This document shows, in pieces, positions 1 to 8,452 of a stretch of 64,000 nt of DNA. Both the position numbers and the translations under genes were made by a program. The stretch comes from an uncultured Lachnospiraceae bacterium (GTDB taxonomy: Bacteria > Bacillota > Clostridia > Lachnospirales > Lachnospiraceae): NCBI GenBank assembly GCA_900318375.1, contig ONKG01000007.1, positions 62,001 to 126,000 of the forward strand, given 5' to 3'. Under the pieces are notes generated by a model. That model was not told where the DNA came from and did not search any database. It saw only the letters and a program-made list of their open reading frames with translations. Each line of letters opens with the position of its first letter. Position 1 is the first letter of the stretch.

Positions 1-565
1 AATGCCGCTCATCCATCCACCCGATTTCTTCCAGCGCGGACATGCGGTACATGGCGCACCCGTCCGGCACGGCAATGATCTGCTTCACCGCATGCCGCCT
101 GCGGCTTTTCCAGTCTGTCCCGGGGAAAAAAGTCTTTACTTCAGCTTTGCGGAAAATCCTGTCTGCGCAAGATTCCCGGTCCACTTTACCGGTCTTTTTT
201 CCGGCCTGCGCCGCGCGAAATTCCGGCACAGAGCAGAAAACACTTTCATCGCCTTCCATGGTCTCCAGCAGCCTGGACAGACAGTTTTTTCCGGCAACAA
301 GATCCGGCCGGATCAGAAAGGCATATTCCGTTCTCACCAGGCGCAGCCCTGCGTTGGAGGCATGGGCATAACCGGTGTGGGCCGGAAGCGACAGATATGT
401 TACTGCAGGCCAGTGCCTGCGGATCATCTTTTCCGTTTCGTCGTCAGAACCGTCGTCCACGACAATGATATCAGGAACAGTTTTACCCCTGCCGAGAACC
501 GACAGGCATCTGTACAGATCCTGCCGACAGTTTCTGGCAGGCAGAACTGCAGTTATTTTTTTCAT
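1..565 (-). CDS. GT2 family glycosyltransferase (partial, runs off the window start)
   Basis: The reading frame begins at an ATG at 565 and stays open to base 1, so the stop lies outside the window; 188 residues are visible. The N-terminus MKKITAVLPARN followed by IIVVDDGSDDET (about residues 35-46) is the nucleotide-binding start of a GT-A fold family 2 transferase, and HTGYAHASNAGL (about 72-83) matches the next conserved block. IRPDL near residue 95 stands where GT2 enzymes carry the metal-binding DxD-like motif. It probably transfers a sugar from an NDP-sugar in the cytoplasm. It is the third glycosyltransferase in a row on this strand, 86 bases after the previous stop, so it is likely co-transcribed. 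The AAGAGG upstream is rather far (about 14 nt) from the ATG. Donor and acceptor cannot be told from the sequence. Confidence 0.85.
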   Translation of the reverse strand, partial: MKKITAVLPARNCRQDLYRCLSVLGRGKTVPDIIVVDDGSDDETEKMIRRHWPAVTYLSLPAHTGYAHASNAGLRLVRTEYAFLIRPDLVAGKNCLSRLLETMEGDESVFCSVPEFRAAQAGKKTGKVDRESCADRIFRKAEVKTFFPGTDWKSRRRHAVKQIIAVPDGCAMYRMSALEEIGWMDERH

Positions 566-651
566 AAAAGTGACTATAACCTCTTGCTCACAAACAAGTA
601 TTTGCTCGTCGGCAATGAGCCCTCTCTATGCTGCACCTGTCCGGAATCCCC

Positions 652-1983
652 TCACCTGCGCACAATGCGCTTCAGCATCGGGTTCCAGACAATGGTATAT
701 CCCATTTCCCGTATCCGCGCACAGAACTCCCTGCTCAGGGTCCCGAGATTTTCATCAGCATACATGACATGCCCGTCATAAGAGCATCCGAACACCTCTT
801 CATACACGCTGAAAAGCTCTTCGCGGATCTTCATGCAGCGGACATCGATTGCCCATGCATTCTGAACGGTCTGCGCGATCAGACGGGGACCCTCCTCGGC
901 CTCATCCCATCCTTCGTAGAGGACACTGCCCTGTTCGTCCTGCATGCCGCCGATAATCCTGTGTTTTTCATCCAGAACCTTGCCGCCGACTGCACCGACC
1001 ATCTTTCTTGCGGAGAAAATCTCCGGGATATATTCAATTTCCATGATTCCCGCCATACGGGAAGGACGGACAGCAGCGCGGATCTTGCGAATGCGGAAAT
1101 ATTCCTCCAGCGCCCTTTTCCTTGCGTCCATCACCTCTGCGCCGGGAGCATTCTTCTGGAAGACGTGGCACAGTACACGGGAAATGTGATGGACTCCCGT
1201 TTTCGGTGCCCGCAGCATGAAATCATACTCCGGTGCTTCGTCATATTCCTCCCGGAACCGCAGCGCCAGGAAGAGAGACCTTCTCACAACCAGAACCCTG
1301 GAAATATAATCCGTCGCATATAAATAGTCAATACTGAAATCGGGTTTAAACCAGGGATCGCTGAAATGTTTTCCCCTGGCGTCCCGCCGGTCCTCGTCTG
1401 TGTACAGAATTTCGGCATCTGTCTGCATGATCGAGAGGGCCATTTCAAAAAGGGCATCTTTTGTCAGGAGATCCCCGCACTCGAGGCGGAAGATATAATC
1501 GCCGCCGGCCTGTGAGGCAGCTCTGTTTACAATCCCGGCAAGGCCTGAGTCGGCAGACATGTCCAGATAATGGAGTCTGTCCTCCCGGTACCAGGCAATC
1601 ACATCCCGCACCCGGTCCGAGATACTCCTGTCGAGAATATACAGTTCGAAGTCTCCGTAGGTCTGCTCCAGAACCGAAGTCAGTGTAGAGCGGAACATGC
1701 GCAGATCCGGCTCACGCACTGCTATGAAAATGGAGAAAAAAGGCGGCCTCGCATCTTTTTGAAGATAGACTGACGAACCGAGTACGGTCTCAGGCGATTC
1801 TCCCTCCCTTATTCTCTCCGAGACAGTTTCCTGCATCAGAAGAACATCTTCCTGCGGCTCTTCATAGCTATAGTCTGCACGACCGTTCCGACCGGCAGTG
1901 CGTACAGCAGCGGCGCGGATCTGCTCCGCGCTCTTAATCCCCGCTGATGCAATTTTATTTCGAATCTTGCCAATCGGAGCCAT
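652..1983 (-). CDS. GT2 family glycosyltransferase
   Basis: This 443-residue protein has one GT-A domain starting near residue 80 (PPFFSIFIAVREPD), with SVLEQTYGDFELYILD typical of family 2 transferases. The motif LYTDEDRRD (about 195-203) supplies the acidic DxD-type metal site, and FSDPWFKPDFSIDYL following it is characteristic of the rhamnosyltransferase-like GT2 proteins found in O-antigen and surface-glycan loci. The first 75 residues are basic and helical with no recognised domain. The C-terminal 100 residues after the PEI..ARKMVGAVGGK block resemble the second half of two-module GT2 proteins. The ATG is preceded by AAGAGG at 7 nt. It lies 334 bases after the upstream transferase on the same strand. 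The glycan made is unknown; cell-wall polysaccharide, S-layer or flagellin glycosylation all fit. Confidence 0.85.
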   Translation of the reverse strand: MAPIGKIRNKIASAGIKSAEQIRAAAVRTAGRNGRADYSYEEPQEDVLLMQETVSERIREGESPETVLGSSVYLQKDARPPFFSIFIAVREPDLRMFRSTLTSVLEQTYGDFELYILDRSISDRVRDVIAWYREDRLHYLDMSADSGLAGIVNRAASQAGGDYIFRLECGDLLTKDALFEMALSIMQTDAEILYTDEDRRDARGKHFSDPWFKPDFSIDYLYATDYISRVLVVRRSLFLALRFREEYDEAPEYDFMLRAPKTGVHHISRVLCHVFQKNAPGAEVMDARKRALEEYFRIRKIRAAVRPSRMAGIMEIEYIPEIFSARKMVGAVGGKVLDEKHRIIGGMQDEQGSVLYEGWDEAEEGPRLIAQTVQNAWAIDVRCMKIREELFSVYEEVFGCSYDGHVMYADENLGTLSREFCARIREMGYTIVWNPMLKRIVRR

Positions 1984-2317
1984 GCCAGTACCTCTTGGGG
2001 AAAATCATTTTATGCCGATATCTTCCGTCAATAGTTTGTCATCCGTCCTGTACATGCCTTACTTGACAGCTGCAGTTTTTGTCCATTACATCTCCGGGGG
2101 GCGTGAGAACAGCCTGCGTTTCAGACAGCTGCATACAGATCTGTACCGATCTATACAGATTTATACCCTTATGTTTTATTCGTTACAGTACAGACCCACC
2201 TGAAACTCGACGTGTTTTTGTACGCCGAAGCGTACAAAAACCGGAGTTTTACGGCGTTCGACGCACGCGAAGCGTATTGGCGTTACATGTACACGCCCTC
2301 GACAGGGCGTGTAACTT
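1984..2317. other. Non-coding gap between two glycosyltransferases with two hairpins
   Basis: No gene is seen in these 334 bases. Two perfect stems stand out. One pairs 2215-2225 with 2230-2240 (11 bp) and reads on the minus strand as a C(UUCG)G tetraloop hairpin. The other pairs 2291-2299 with 2304-2312 (9 bp) just past the stop of the upstream gene. A run of about 35 bases near 2135-2172 has a loose 10-11 bp rhythm of CAGATCTGTACC-like units. The hairpins could slow or end transcription after the 2318-3871 gene, but neither is followed by a convincing U-tract on the minus strand. Confidence 0.5.
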
Positions 2318-3871
2318 TTATTCCTCAATAGTCAGGGCGGGGAGAAACCGCGTTTCGTTTCCGTCCTGCGTAAGATACTTGTGATAAAAAGGATCCGAAC
2401 CGTCCAGCAGCGGATGGAACCTTCGAAGAGCATCCAGCTCGGCGGGCCTGTTCTTTTCACGCTGCTCCAGGGTCTCCAGATTTTCCTGGGAGACCGGATC
2501 ATAATAATACAGATACATATTGTTGCGGACTACGTTGTAATATCCTTTTTCAAAAACACGGTAGCAGAAATCTACATTTGTGAAGCAGTCCGGGAAGTGC
2601 TCCTCGTCAAAGCCTCCGACCTCTCCGAACACATCCGCACGGATCATGATACATGCGCCCGACAGAGCCAGTACATTGCGGACGCCCTTGTTAAAACCGT
2701 AGTACCAGATTTCTTCGTTGCGTCTGTACTGAAGCTTATAGACCGGACCGTCTGCCACAGACACGATGCCTGCGTGCTGGATGACGTTGGAACTGGGGTA
2801 CAGCAGCTTCATGCCGACCGCGCCCACATAGGGAAGTTTGGCTTTCTCCGAAAGATGGGAGAGCCAGCCTTCCTTGCGCACAACGACATCATCGTGCAGA
2901 AACATCAGCATCTCGCCGTTTGCGCAGGCCGCTCCCATATTGTTCATCCGCGCCATGTTGAAGGACATTTTCCGATATATATATTGCGCGGCGATATCGC
3001 CGTTGTTGATCTCATCGACGAGTTCCTGCGTTCTTTTCCGGTTTTCATCATTACTGCCATTATCCACAATGATCAGTTCATAGGGGGTGCGGGTATAGTC
3101 CATTATGGAATGGACACATCTGGAGAGAACCTCCGGATTGTCCTTGCTGGGAATAATGATACTGATCAGGCGGGTCTGCGCAGCTGCCCAGCTGTAGCGT
3201 CCTGTCAGGGAATCGCGGATCAGGTCCGCATCCCAGGCCTCGGGCTTTGTATCCGCATGGAAAAGAATTTCCGGAATATGTCCGACAGGCATCCTGTCAC
3301 TGCGCCTTTTGGAAAAGCCTTCCTCTGCCTGCGCTATCTTGAGACAAAGTTTTCCGTAGATCCATGAGCGGAGGGCGGTGTCAGGCTCCGAGCGTCTGGC
3401 CTCCTGCTCCTCGACCGCGTCCTCCAGAATCCTTGCCTCGGACTCAAACTCCTGCGCAGTTCGCTTTCCCGGATTGATCAGTGCCAGTGCGCTGGAGCGC
3501 AGCGCAAACACACTTCCGAAATAGAAAGTGCACAGAAATGTATCGGGAGACCAGTCAGCCTTGAACCAGGGGCTGATATAAGCTCCTTCGGAAAGCTGAT
3601 CTTCATCTCCGTACAACATAGTCACCTTCGGATGCACAGCGAAATAATCACGGATCAGCCGCACTGCGTATTCGGACAGTTCTCCGTCATCGTCACAGGC
3701 GATCAGGATATCCGGTTTGCTCTCATCGGAAAGAATATAGTTTTTCAGATGAGAATAACGCACGACTTCAACAGAAAGTCCTGCACCCGGCCCCTCTCCC
3801 TGCGCGGCAAGTTCCGCGTTGATTTTATTTTGATGGTGAATATACCAGTCGTGATATGATCTTGCCTTCAT
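2318..3871 (-). CDS. Two-module GT2 family glycosyltransferase
   Basis: The 517-residue product has a degenerate first module (YGDEDQLSEGAYISPWF near residues 90-106) and a complete GT2 module from about residue 235. The second module shows LISIIIPSKDNPEVL, ELIIVDNGSNDEN, the metal-binding FLHDDVVV, and GACIMIRADVFGEVGGFDE with FTNVDFCYR for acceptor handling. This bimodular layout is known from rhamnan and O-antigen type transferases. It is a cytoplasmic enzyme that uses NDP-sugars; the sugar cannot be assigned. It is the first gene of the minus-strand glycosyltransferase set and has a good promoter at 4005-4033. The ATG at 3871 is the first methionine of the frame. Confidence 0.87.
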   Translation of the reverse strand: MKARSYHDWYIHHQNKINAELAAQGEGPGAGLSVEVVRYSHLKNYILSDESKPDILIACDDDGELSEYAVRLIRDYFAVHPKVTMLYGDEDQLSEGAYISPWFKADWSPDTFLCTFYFGSVFALRSSALALINPGKRTAQEFESEARILEDAVEEQEARRSEPDTALRSWIYGKLCLKIAQAEEGFSKRRSDRMPVGHIPEILFHADTKPEAWDADLIRDSLTGRYSWAAAQTRLISIIIPSKDNPEVLSRCVHSIMDYTRTPYELIIVDNGSNDENRKRTQELVDEINNGDIAAQYIYRKMSFNMARMNNMGAACANGEMLMFLHDDVVVRKEGWLSHLSEKAKLPYVGAVGMKLLYPSSNVIQHAGIVSVADGPVYKLQYRRNEEIWYYGFNKGVRNVLALSGACIMIRADVFGEVGGFDEEHFPDCFTNVDFCYRVFEKGYYNVVRNNMYLYYYDPVSQENLETLEQREKNRPAELDALRRFHPLLDGSDPFYHKYLTQDGNETRFLPALTIEE

Positions 3872-4004
3872 GGCACTCAGCTCCCCGCCGGTCCGGAACT
3901 ACAGATAATTCCTCCGGCTTTTACAAAACACACTGACGGCAGCGCCCCCCGACATTTTTAAGGACGGAGGCCCGCCTTATAGTGAAAAATCGACAGTTAT
4001 ATAT

Positions 4005-4033
4005 AGAGTAGCATTTTTTGACGTCTTTCTCAA
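4005..4033 (-). promoter_or_regulatory. Sigma-A type promoter for the glycosyltransferase cluster
   Basis: On the minus strand TTGAGA (4033-4028) is separated by exactly 17 bases from TACTCT (4010-4005). Transcription would start near 3998 and give a leader of about 127 nt before the ATG at 3871. Confidence 0.6.
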
Positions 4034-4118
4034 CAGATTTCCTCAAACACACTTCCTGTCCCGCTCACCTGTTCTGCCTTTCACGGCCTTTCCTCTGCTT
4101 CAACGGCGGTACTTTCCA

Positions 4119-4147
4119 TTGACATGATGACAAAAAACCGATATATT
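4119..4147 (+). promoter_or_regulatory. Sigma-A type promoter for the phospho-sugar mutase gene
   Basis: TTGACA (4119-4124) and TATATT (4142-4147) are 17 bases apart. It is the best promoter in the 578-base gap between the divergent genes. It implies a start near 4154 and a leader of almost 300 nt. Confidence 0.6.
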
Positions 4148-4153
4148 TCTATT

Positions 4154-4449
4154 TAGGAATATTGTCTGATTACTGTGCGCTTTTTCACAGAAAACTATGG
4201 CATTTTGTCTATAAAATTGAACCTCGCCGGCTGTTTTTGCAGCTTTTTCCCGGGAGATGATTCAAGACCTGCCCGCAAGTCGGGCAAAGACAAATGCTGC
4301 GTCTGTCAGAGCCTTCAGAAAGCCCTGGCGAATGCCCGGAATCTACACCGCACAGTACAATGGCAATGGACAGAGTTCTTAAAGCAGAGCGCAACGTTCT
4401 GCCGCAACAGGTAACACTTTATCTAAATAAAAGAAAGCAGGTGCAAGGT
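4154..4449 (+). other. Long untranslated leader of the phospho-sugar mutase gene
   Basis: If the promoter at 4119-4147 is used, about 296 nt precede the coding start. The leader holds a short stem TGCCCG/CGGGCA around 4273-4290 and several GC-rich inverted segments (GCCCTGGCG near 4321, GCCCGG near 4335). No known riboswitch core is recognised and no U-tract attenuator is obvious. An in-frame ATG at 4294 exists, but the residues it would add do not resemble the enzyme family, so the stretch is treated as leader. Confidence 0.4.
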
Positions 4450-6132
4450 ATGTATCAGGATGAGTACAAACGCTGGCTGGAAGCTGATCTGATTGACTGT
4501 GATCTTAACGCTGAGCTGCAGAACATCGCAGGCGACGATGATGCCATCAAAGAGCGCTTCGCGATCGCGCTGTCCTTTGGTACCGCGGGTCTTCGCGGAA
4601 CTCTCGGCGCAGGCACAAACCGCATGAACATCTGGGTTGTCCGCCAGGCAACACAGGGTGTCGCAGAATGGGTCAAGACCCAGGGCGGCAATCAGACGGT
4701 TGCAATCAGCTATGACAGCCGTCTGAAAGGCTGGAATTTCGCACGTGACGCTGCAGGCGTCCTCGCTGCAAACGGAATCAATGTCCGCATCTATGACGAG
4801 CTGATGCCCGTCCCGGCGCTGAGCTTCGCTACCCGCTATTACAACTGTAACGCTGGTATCATGATCACCGCTTCCCACAACCCTGCAATCTACAACGGTT
4901 TCAAGGCTTACGGCCCCGACGGCTGCCAGATGACAGACGACGCCGCAGCAGTCGTCTATGACGCAATCCAGAAGACCGATGTCCTGACCGGCGCCAAGTA
5001 TATGTCCTTTGCGGAAGGCGTTGAGAAAGGCTTCATCAAATTTGTCGGCGAGGACTGCAAGGATGCTCTGTATGAAGCAATCGAAGCACGTCAGGTCCGC
5101 CCGGGTCTCTGCAAGACCGCAGGCCTCAAGCTTGTCTATTCCCCGCTGAACGGCACAGGTCTTGTCCCCGTCACCCGCGTCCTCAAAGACATGGGCATCA
5201 CCGATGTCACCATCGTGCCCGAGCAGGAGTATCCCAACGGCTACTTCACTACCTGCTCCTATCCCAACCCCGAGATCTTCGCTGCTCTTGAAATGGGCCT
5301 GAATCTGGCCAAGGAAGTCGGCGCAGACCTCATGCTGGCAACCGACCCCGACGCAGACCGTGTCGGTATCGCCATGAAATGCCCGGACGGCTCCTATGAG
5401 CTGGTTTCCGGCAACGAGATGGGCGCCCTGCTCCTGGACTACATCTGCGCAGGCCGCATCGAGAAGGGCACAATGCCCAAGAACCCTGTCGCCGTCATGT
5501 CCATCGTTTCCACTCCTCTGGCAGAGAAGATCGCCGAGAACTACGGCGTCGAGCTCCGTCAGACCCTGACAGGATTCAAGTGGATCGGCGACCAGATCGC
5601 ACAGCTTGAGGCAGCAGGCGAAGTCGACCGCTTTATCTTCGGTTTCGAAGAGAGCTACGGCTACCTGGCAGGCCCTTATGTCCGCGACAAAGACGCCATC
5701 ATCGGCTCCATGCTCATCTGCGAGATGGCTGCATACTATCGCAGCATCGGCTCCAGCATCAAGCAGCGTCTGGAAGAGATCTATGCCCAGTACGGCCGCT
5801 ATCTCAACAAGATCGACACTGTCGAGTTCCCCGGCCTTTCCGGCATGGACAAGATGGCCGGCATCATGGCAGGCCTCCGCGAGAATCCGCCTGCAGAGCT
5901 CGGCGGCCTCAAGGTTGCATCCGTGACCGACTATGCCAAGCCCGAAGAGACAGGCCTTCCCAAGGCCAACGTCCTCTCCTACGTCCTCGAAGACGGTGCA
6001 AAAGTCATGGTCCGTCCTTCCGGCACAGAGCCCAAGATCAAGGCTTACTACACCACCCTCGGCAAAGACCTCGCAGCTGCGCAGGCTGAAAAGGACGCTC
6101 TCTCCGAGGCGATCAAGCCCATCTTCTCCTGA
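4450..6132 (+). CDS. pgcA: Alpha-phosphoglucomutase / phospho-sugar mutase (PGM2-like)
   Basis: The 560-residue enzyme belongs to the alpha-D-phosphohexomutase superfamily and should interconvert glucose 1-phosphate and glucose 6-phosphate through a phosphoserine. It has FGTAGLRG near residue 42, the active-site loop TASHNP with the phosphoserine at about residue 142, the Mg-binding loop DPDADR at 299-304, the sugar-binding loop GFEESYG at 398-404, and the phosphate-binding loop RPSGTEPK at 522-529. The length fits the long PGM2-like bacterial form. The start at 4450 is chosen because AGCAGGTG lies just upstream and the protein then begins MYQDEYKRWL as in relatives. It feeds nucleotide-sugar synthesis, which fits the divergent glycosyltransferase cluster. 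Codon use is strongly biased to C-ending codons, as in highly expressed genes. Confidence 0.93.
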   Translation: MYQDEYKRWLEADLIDCDLNAELQNIAGDDDAIKERFAIALSFGTAGLRGTLGAGTNRMNIWVVRQATQGVAEWVKTQGGNQTVAISYDSRLKGWNFARDAAGVLAANGINVRIYDELMPVPALSFATRYYNCNAGIMITASHNPAIYNGFKAYGPDGCQMTDDAAAVVYDAIQKTDVLTGAKYMSFAEGVEKGFIKFVGEDCKDALYEAIEARQVRPGLCKTAGLKLVYSPLNGTGLVPVTRVLKDMGITDVTIVPEQEYPNGYFTTCSYPNPEIFAALEMGLNLAKEVGADLMLATDPDADRVGIAMKCPDGSYELVSGNEMGALLLDYICAGRIEKGTMPKNPVAVMSIVSTPLAEKIAENYGVELRQTLTGFKWIGDQIAQLEAAGEVDRFIFGFEESYGYLAGPYVRDKDAIIGSMLICEMAAYYRSIGSSIKQRLEEIYAQYGRYLNKIDTVEFPGLSGMDKMAGIMAGLRENPPAELGGLKVASVTDYAKPEETGLPKANVLSYVLEDGAKVMVRPSGTEPKIKAYYTTLGKDLAAAQAEKDALSEAIKPIFS

Positions 6133-6182
6133 CAGTGACTCTTCAGCATCCGTGCTGATTTACACGGATCTATACTAATCCG

Positions 6183-6251
6183 CATTGATCTGCATTGATC
6201 TGCATTGATTTTTATTGATCTTCATTGATTTTTATTGATCTTCATTGATTT
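6183..6251. repeat. Seven-copy 10-bp phased AT-rich tandem repeat
   Basis: Variants of CATTGATCTG, CATTGATTTT and TATTGATCTT follow one another in strict 10-base register about 50 bases after the mutase stop. The period equals one helical turn, so the array may be curved DNA. It sits just before two terminators between convergent genes. Confidence 0.7.
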
Positions 6252-6263
6252 GTTTTCCGAAGT

Positions 6264-6308
6264 CTGCCGCGGCGTGATCTCCCTGATCCTGCCGCGGCAG
6301 CTTTTTTC
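6264..6308 (+). terminator. Rho-independent terminator of the mutase gene
   Basis: CTGCCGCGGC (6264-6273) pairs perfectly with GCCGCGGCAG (6291-6300) and is followed by CTTTTTT. Confidence 0.85.
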
Positions 6309-6320
6309 CCTTCAACATGC

Positions 6321-6366
6321 ACACCATGCAAAAAAGCCGGCATAAGCCGGCTTTTTTGCATGGTGT
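6321..6366. terminator. Bidirectional terminator between convergent genes
   Basis: A perfect 21-bp inverted repeat (6321-6341 with 6346-6366, loop ATAA) has a GCCGGC core flanked by A6 and T6, so it can end transcription from both sides: the mutase on plus and the sugar transporter operon on minus. Confidence 0.85.
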
Positions 6367-6535
6367 CCTGCTCGCGAAGACTGATTATTCACTGTTTTCT
6401 CCTCCGCAAAAGGTTTCGCACACCTGCACAGCATGTGCTGACTCTCCGACGGAGACATATTTGAAAAAGTGAATGCAGCACTGCAAAAAGTGCAGAGCAG
6501 AGGGGCATAGTAAAAATCTCAGGCGGTCGGGGTTA

Positions 6536-7399
6536 TTAACCCTTGACAGCACCGCTGGTAACACCTTCGACGATGTATTTCTGCAGGAACACATACAGAA
6601 TCAGGATCGGTGCCATGGCAAGAAGGAGGGCAGCCATGACAAGACCGATATCTGTCGAATAAGTTCCGTAGAAAGCCTGGGTGGCAATCGGGATAGTGTA
6701 GAGATTTTTCTTAGTCAGCACGAGGCTGGGCAGAAGGTAATCGTTCCAGAACGCCATTGCGTCGATGATCGCTACAGTTGCGATGGTGGGCTTCAGCAGC
6801 GGGAAGACGATCTTCCAGAAGGTCTGCCAGCGGGTGCATCCGTCAATGTAGGCAGCCTCTTCAAGTTCCAGCGGGATATTGGTGTGAATCGCGCCGTGGA
6901 ACATAAATGTTGCCATGGAGACAGAGAAGCCGACATGCATCAGAATCAGGGTCAGCCGGTGGTTGAGGACACCGAGTGTACCGCCGTAAACGGATACAAG
7001 GGGTACCATCAGGACCTGGAAAGGAATGACCATGGATGCAACCATTGCAGCGAACAGAAGAGCGCAGGCTGTCCATTTCTGATTTCGTACAATGACAAAG
7101 GAAGCCATTGCGGAGACCAGAATGGTGAGAATCGTAGCGCTGATGGTGATGATCGCCGAGTTCATGAACACAAGCCAGAAGTTCATCTTCTTCATGGCTT
7201 CAGGGAAGTTTTTGAGTGTAAATCCGTGTTCACCGACAAGCGACAGCGGATTGGAAGTGATATCGCCCTTGGTCTTGAAAACGTTGATCACGACCAGGAT
7301 GAAGGGAGCGACAAAGCAGATAAACAGGATCAGCAGCACAACCCACATAACAGCGTGCATGATCTTTTTCTTTCTTGCGGCTTTTTCGTTCTGTGTCAT
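6536..7399 (-). CDS. Carbohydrate ABC transporter permease, MalG type (CUT1)
   Basis: The 287-residue protein has six predicted membrane helices, the first at residues 14-38, and the EAA loop LEEAAYIDGCTRWQ at about 179-192 that docks on the ATPase subunit. The ending FLQKYIVEGVTSGAVKG is typical of MalG-like permeases. It forms the membrane channel of a sugar importer together with the preceding MalF-like gene, which it overlaps by 4 bases (ATGA), a sign of translational coupling. It is the last gene of the operon GH32, binding protein, MalF, MalG. No ATPase is encoded here, so the importer presumably borrows a shared MsmX-type ATPase encoded elsewhere. The neighbouring GH32 enzyme suggests sucrose or short fructans as cargo. 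Confidence 0.93.
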   Translation of the reverse strand: MTQNEKAARKKKIMHAVMWVVLLILFICFVAPFILVVINVFKTKGDITSNPLSLVGEHGFTLKNFPEAMKKMNFWLVFMNSAIITISATILTILVSAMASFVIVRNQKWTACALLFAAMVASMVIPFQVLMVPLVSVYGGTLGVLNHRLTLILMHVGFSVSMATFMFHGAIHTNIPLELEEAAYIDGCTRWQTFWKIVFPLLKPTIATVAIIDAMAFWNDYLLPSLVLTKKNLYTIPIATQAFYGTYSTDIGLVMAALLLAMAPILILYVFLQKYIVEGVTSGAVKG

Positions 7400-8274
7400 G
7401 CTGCCACCTCCCCTTTCTTACCGATGTAAACCTGGGTGACACCGACAATCGCGCAGACCACAAAGAGGATCAGCGCCTCTGCCTGACCGAGACCATACTT
7501 CTTGTAGGTAAATGCCGTGTTGTAGACGTGCATTGCTGCCATGACAGAAGTGTTGAAGGGCTCGCCCTTGGTCAGGGACAGGTTGACATCGTAAATAACG
7601 AAGCATCTTGTGATACTAAGGAAGATGCACTGTACGAAGGACGCGCGCATGAGCGGGATCGTGACATTCCACATAGCCTGTGAGGGCGTGCAGCCGTCGA
7701 TCATAGCCGCTTCCTTGAGGGCATCGGAGACGCTCATAAAGCCGGCAACATAGATCAGCATCATATAGCCGGCAAACTGCCAGACGGACACAAGCACAAG
7801 GCAGAACATTGCGCCGGATGTCGTTGACAGGAGTGAAGGAACTGTTCCCTTGGCAATGGCTGAGCCGATAGCCACGAATGCGCGGTTAAAGACAAATTTC
7901 CAGACATAACCGAGAACGATACCGCCGATCAGATTGGGTACGAAGAAACCCGCGCGGAAAAAGTTCTGTCCCTTGATACCGCTGGTCACCAGATAGGCCA
8001 GGGCAAAGGCGACCACGTTTATGAGTACAACCGCAAAGATTGAATAAATAGCAGTGCGTCCCAGGGCATGCCAGTAATCGACATCCTTGAAAGCATCCAC
8101 ATAGTTTGCAAAGCCGACGAAAGGTTTTGTCTTAGCGATACCGTCCCAGCTGGTCAGTGTCAGATAAATACCGTAGATAAACGGAATAACGACAACCGCA
8201 CAGAAAAGAACTGCCGCAACGCCCGCAAACATGAGGAACTGCTTCACCTTATAAGACATGGTATTACGTTTCAT
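7396..8274 (-). CDS. Carbohydrate ABC transporter permease, MalF type (CUT1)
   Basis: The product (292 residues) has about six membrane helices and the EAA loop ALKEAAMIDGCTPSQ in the C-terminal third. The start at 8274 (MKRNTMSYKVKQ) is preferred over an upstream methionine at 8379 because a GGGGGAAC ribosome site sits 3-4 bases before it and the extra 35 residues look unlike a permease N-terminus. It pairs with the MalG-like protein to form the translocation pore of a sugar importer in the cytoplasmic membrane. Upstream lies the lipoprotein binding component, downstream the partner permease overlapping by 4 bases. Confidence 0.92.
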   Translation of the reverse strand: MKRNTMSYKVKQFLMFAGVAAVLFCAVVVIPFIYGIYLTLTSWDGIAKTKPFVGFANYVDAFKDVDYWHALGRTAIYSIFAVVLINVVAFALAYLVTSGIKGQNFFRAGFFVPNLIGGIVLGYVWKFVFNRAFVAIGSAIAKGTVPSLLSTTSGAMFCLVLVSVWQFAGYMMLIYVAGFMSVSDALKEAAMIDGCTPSQAMWNVTIPLMRASFVQCIFLSITRCFVIYDVNLSLTKGEPFNTSVMAAMHVYNTAFTYKKYGLGQAEALILFVVCAIVGVTQVYIGKKGEVAA

Positions 8275-8452
8275 TATGTTCCCCCTGAATAGTGAGCCGG
8301 GGAAAGGGCCGGCGGGATGTCCCTGCAGGACATCGCCGCGGCGCCTTATGCTCAGAACAGACTGTCCGCTCAAAAGCACGGAATCCCCGGACTGATGTGC
8401 AAGTCAGAACAGGCTGACACCTGTTCGCAGATTCATTCTGCAGCTACTGCAA

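Noticed and set aside
2-781. 259-codon plus-strand frame at the window start
   Set aside because: It is antisense to the partial GT2 gene (1-565) and the end of the next one. The minus-strand reading gives clear glycosyltransferase motifs.
2215-2240. Rho-independent terminator at the perfect 11-bp hairpin
   Set aside because: The T and A runs are inside the stem arms in the wrong polarity (T before, A after) on both strands, so no U-tract follows the hairpin.
4294-4449. N-terminal extension of the phospho-sugar mutase from an ATG at 4294
   Set aside because: The 52 extra residues do not resemble the family, and a better start with a ribosome site exists at 4450.
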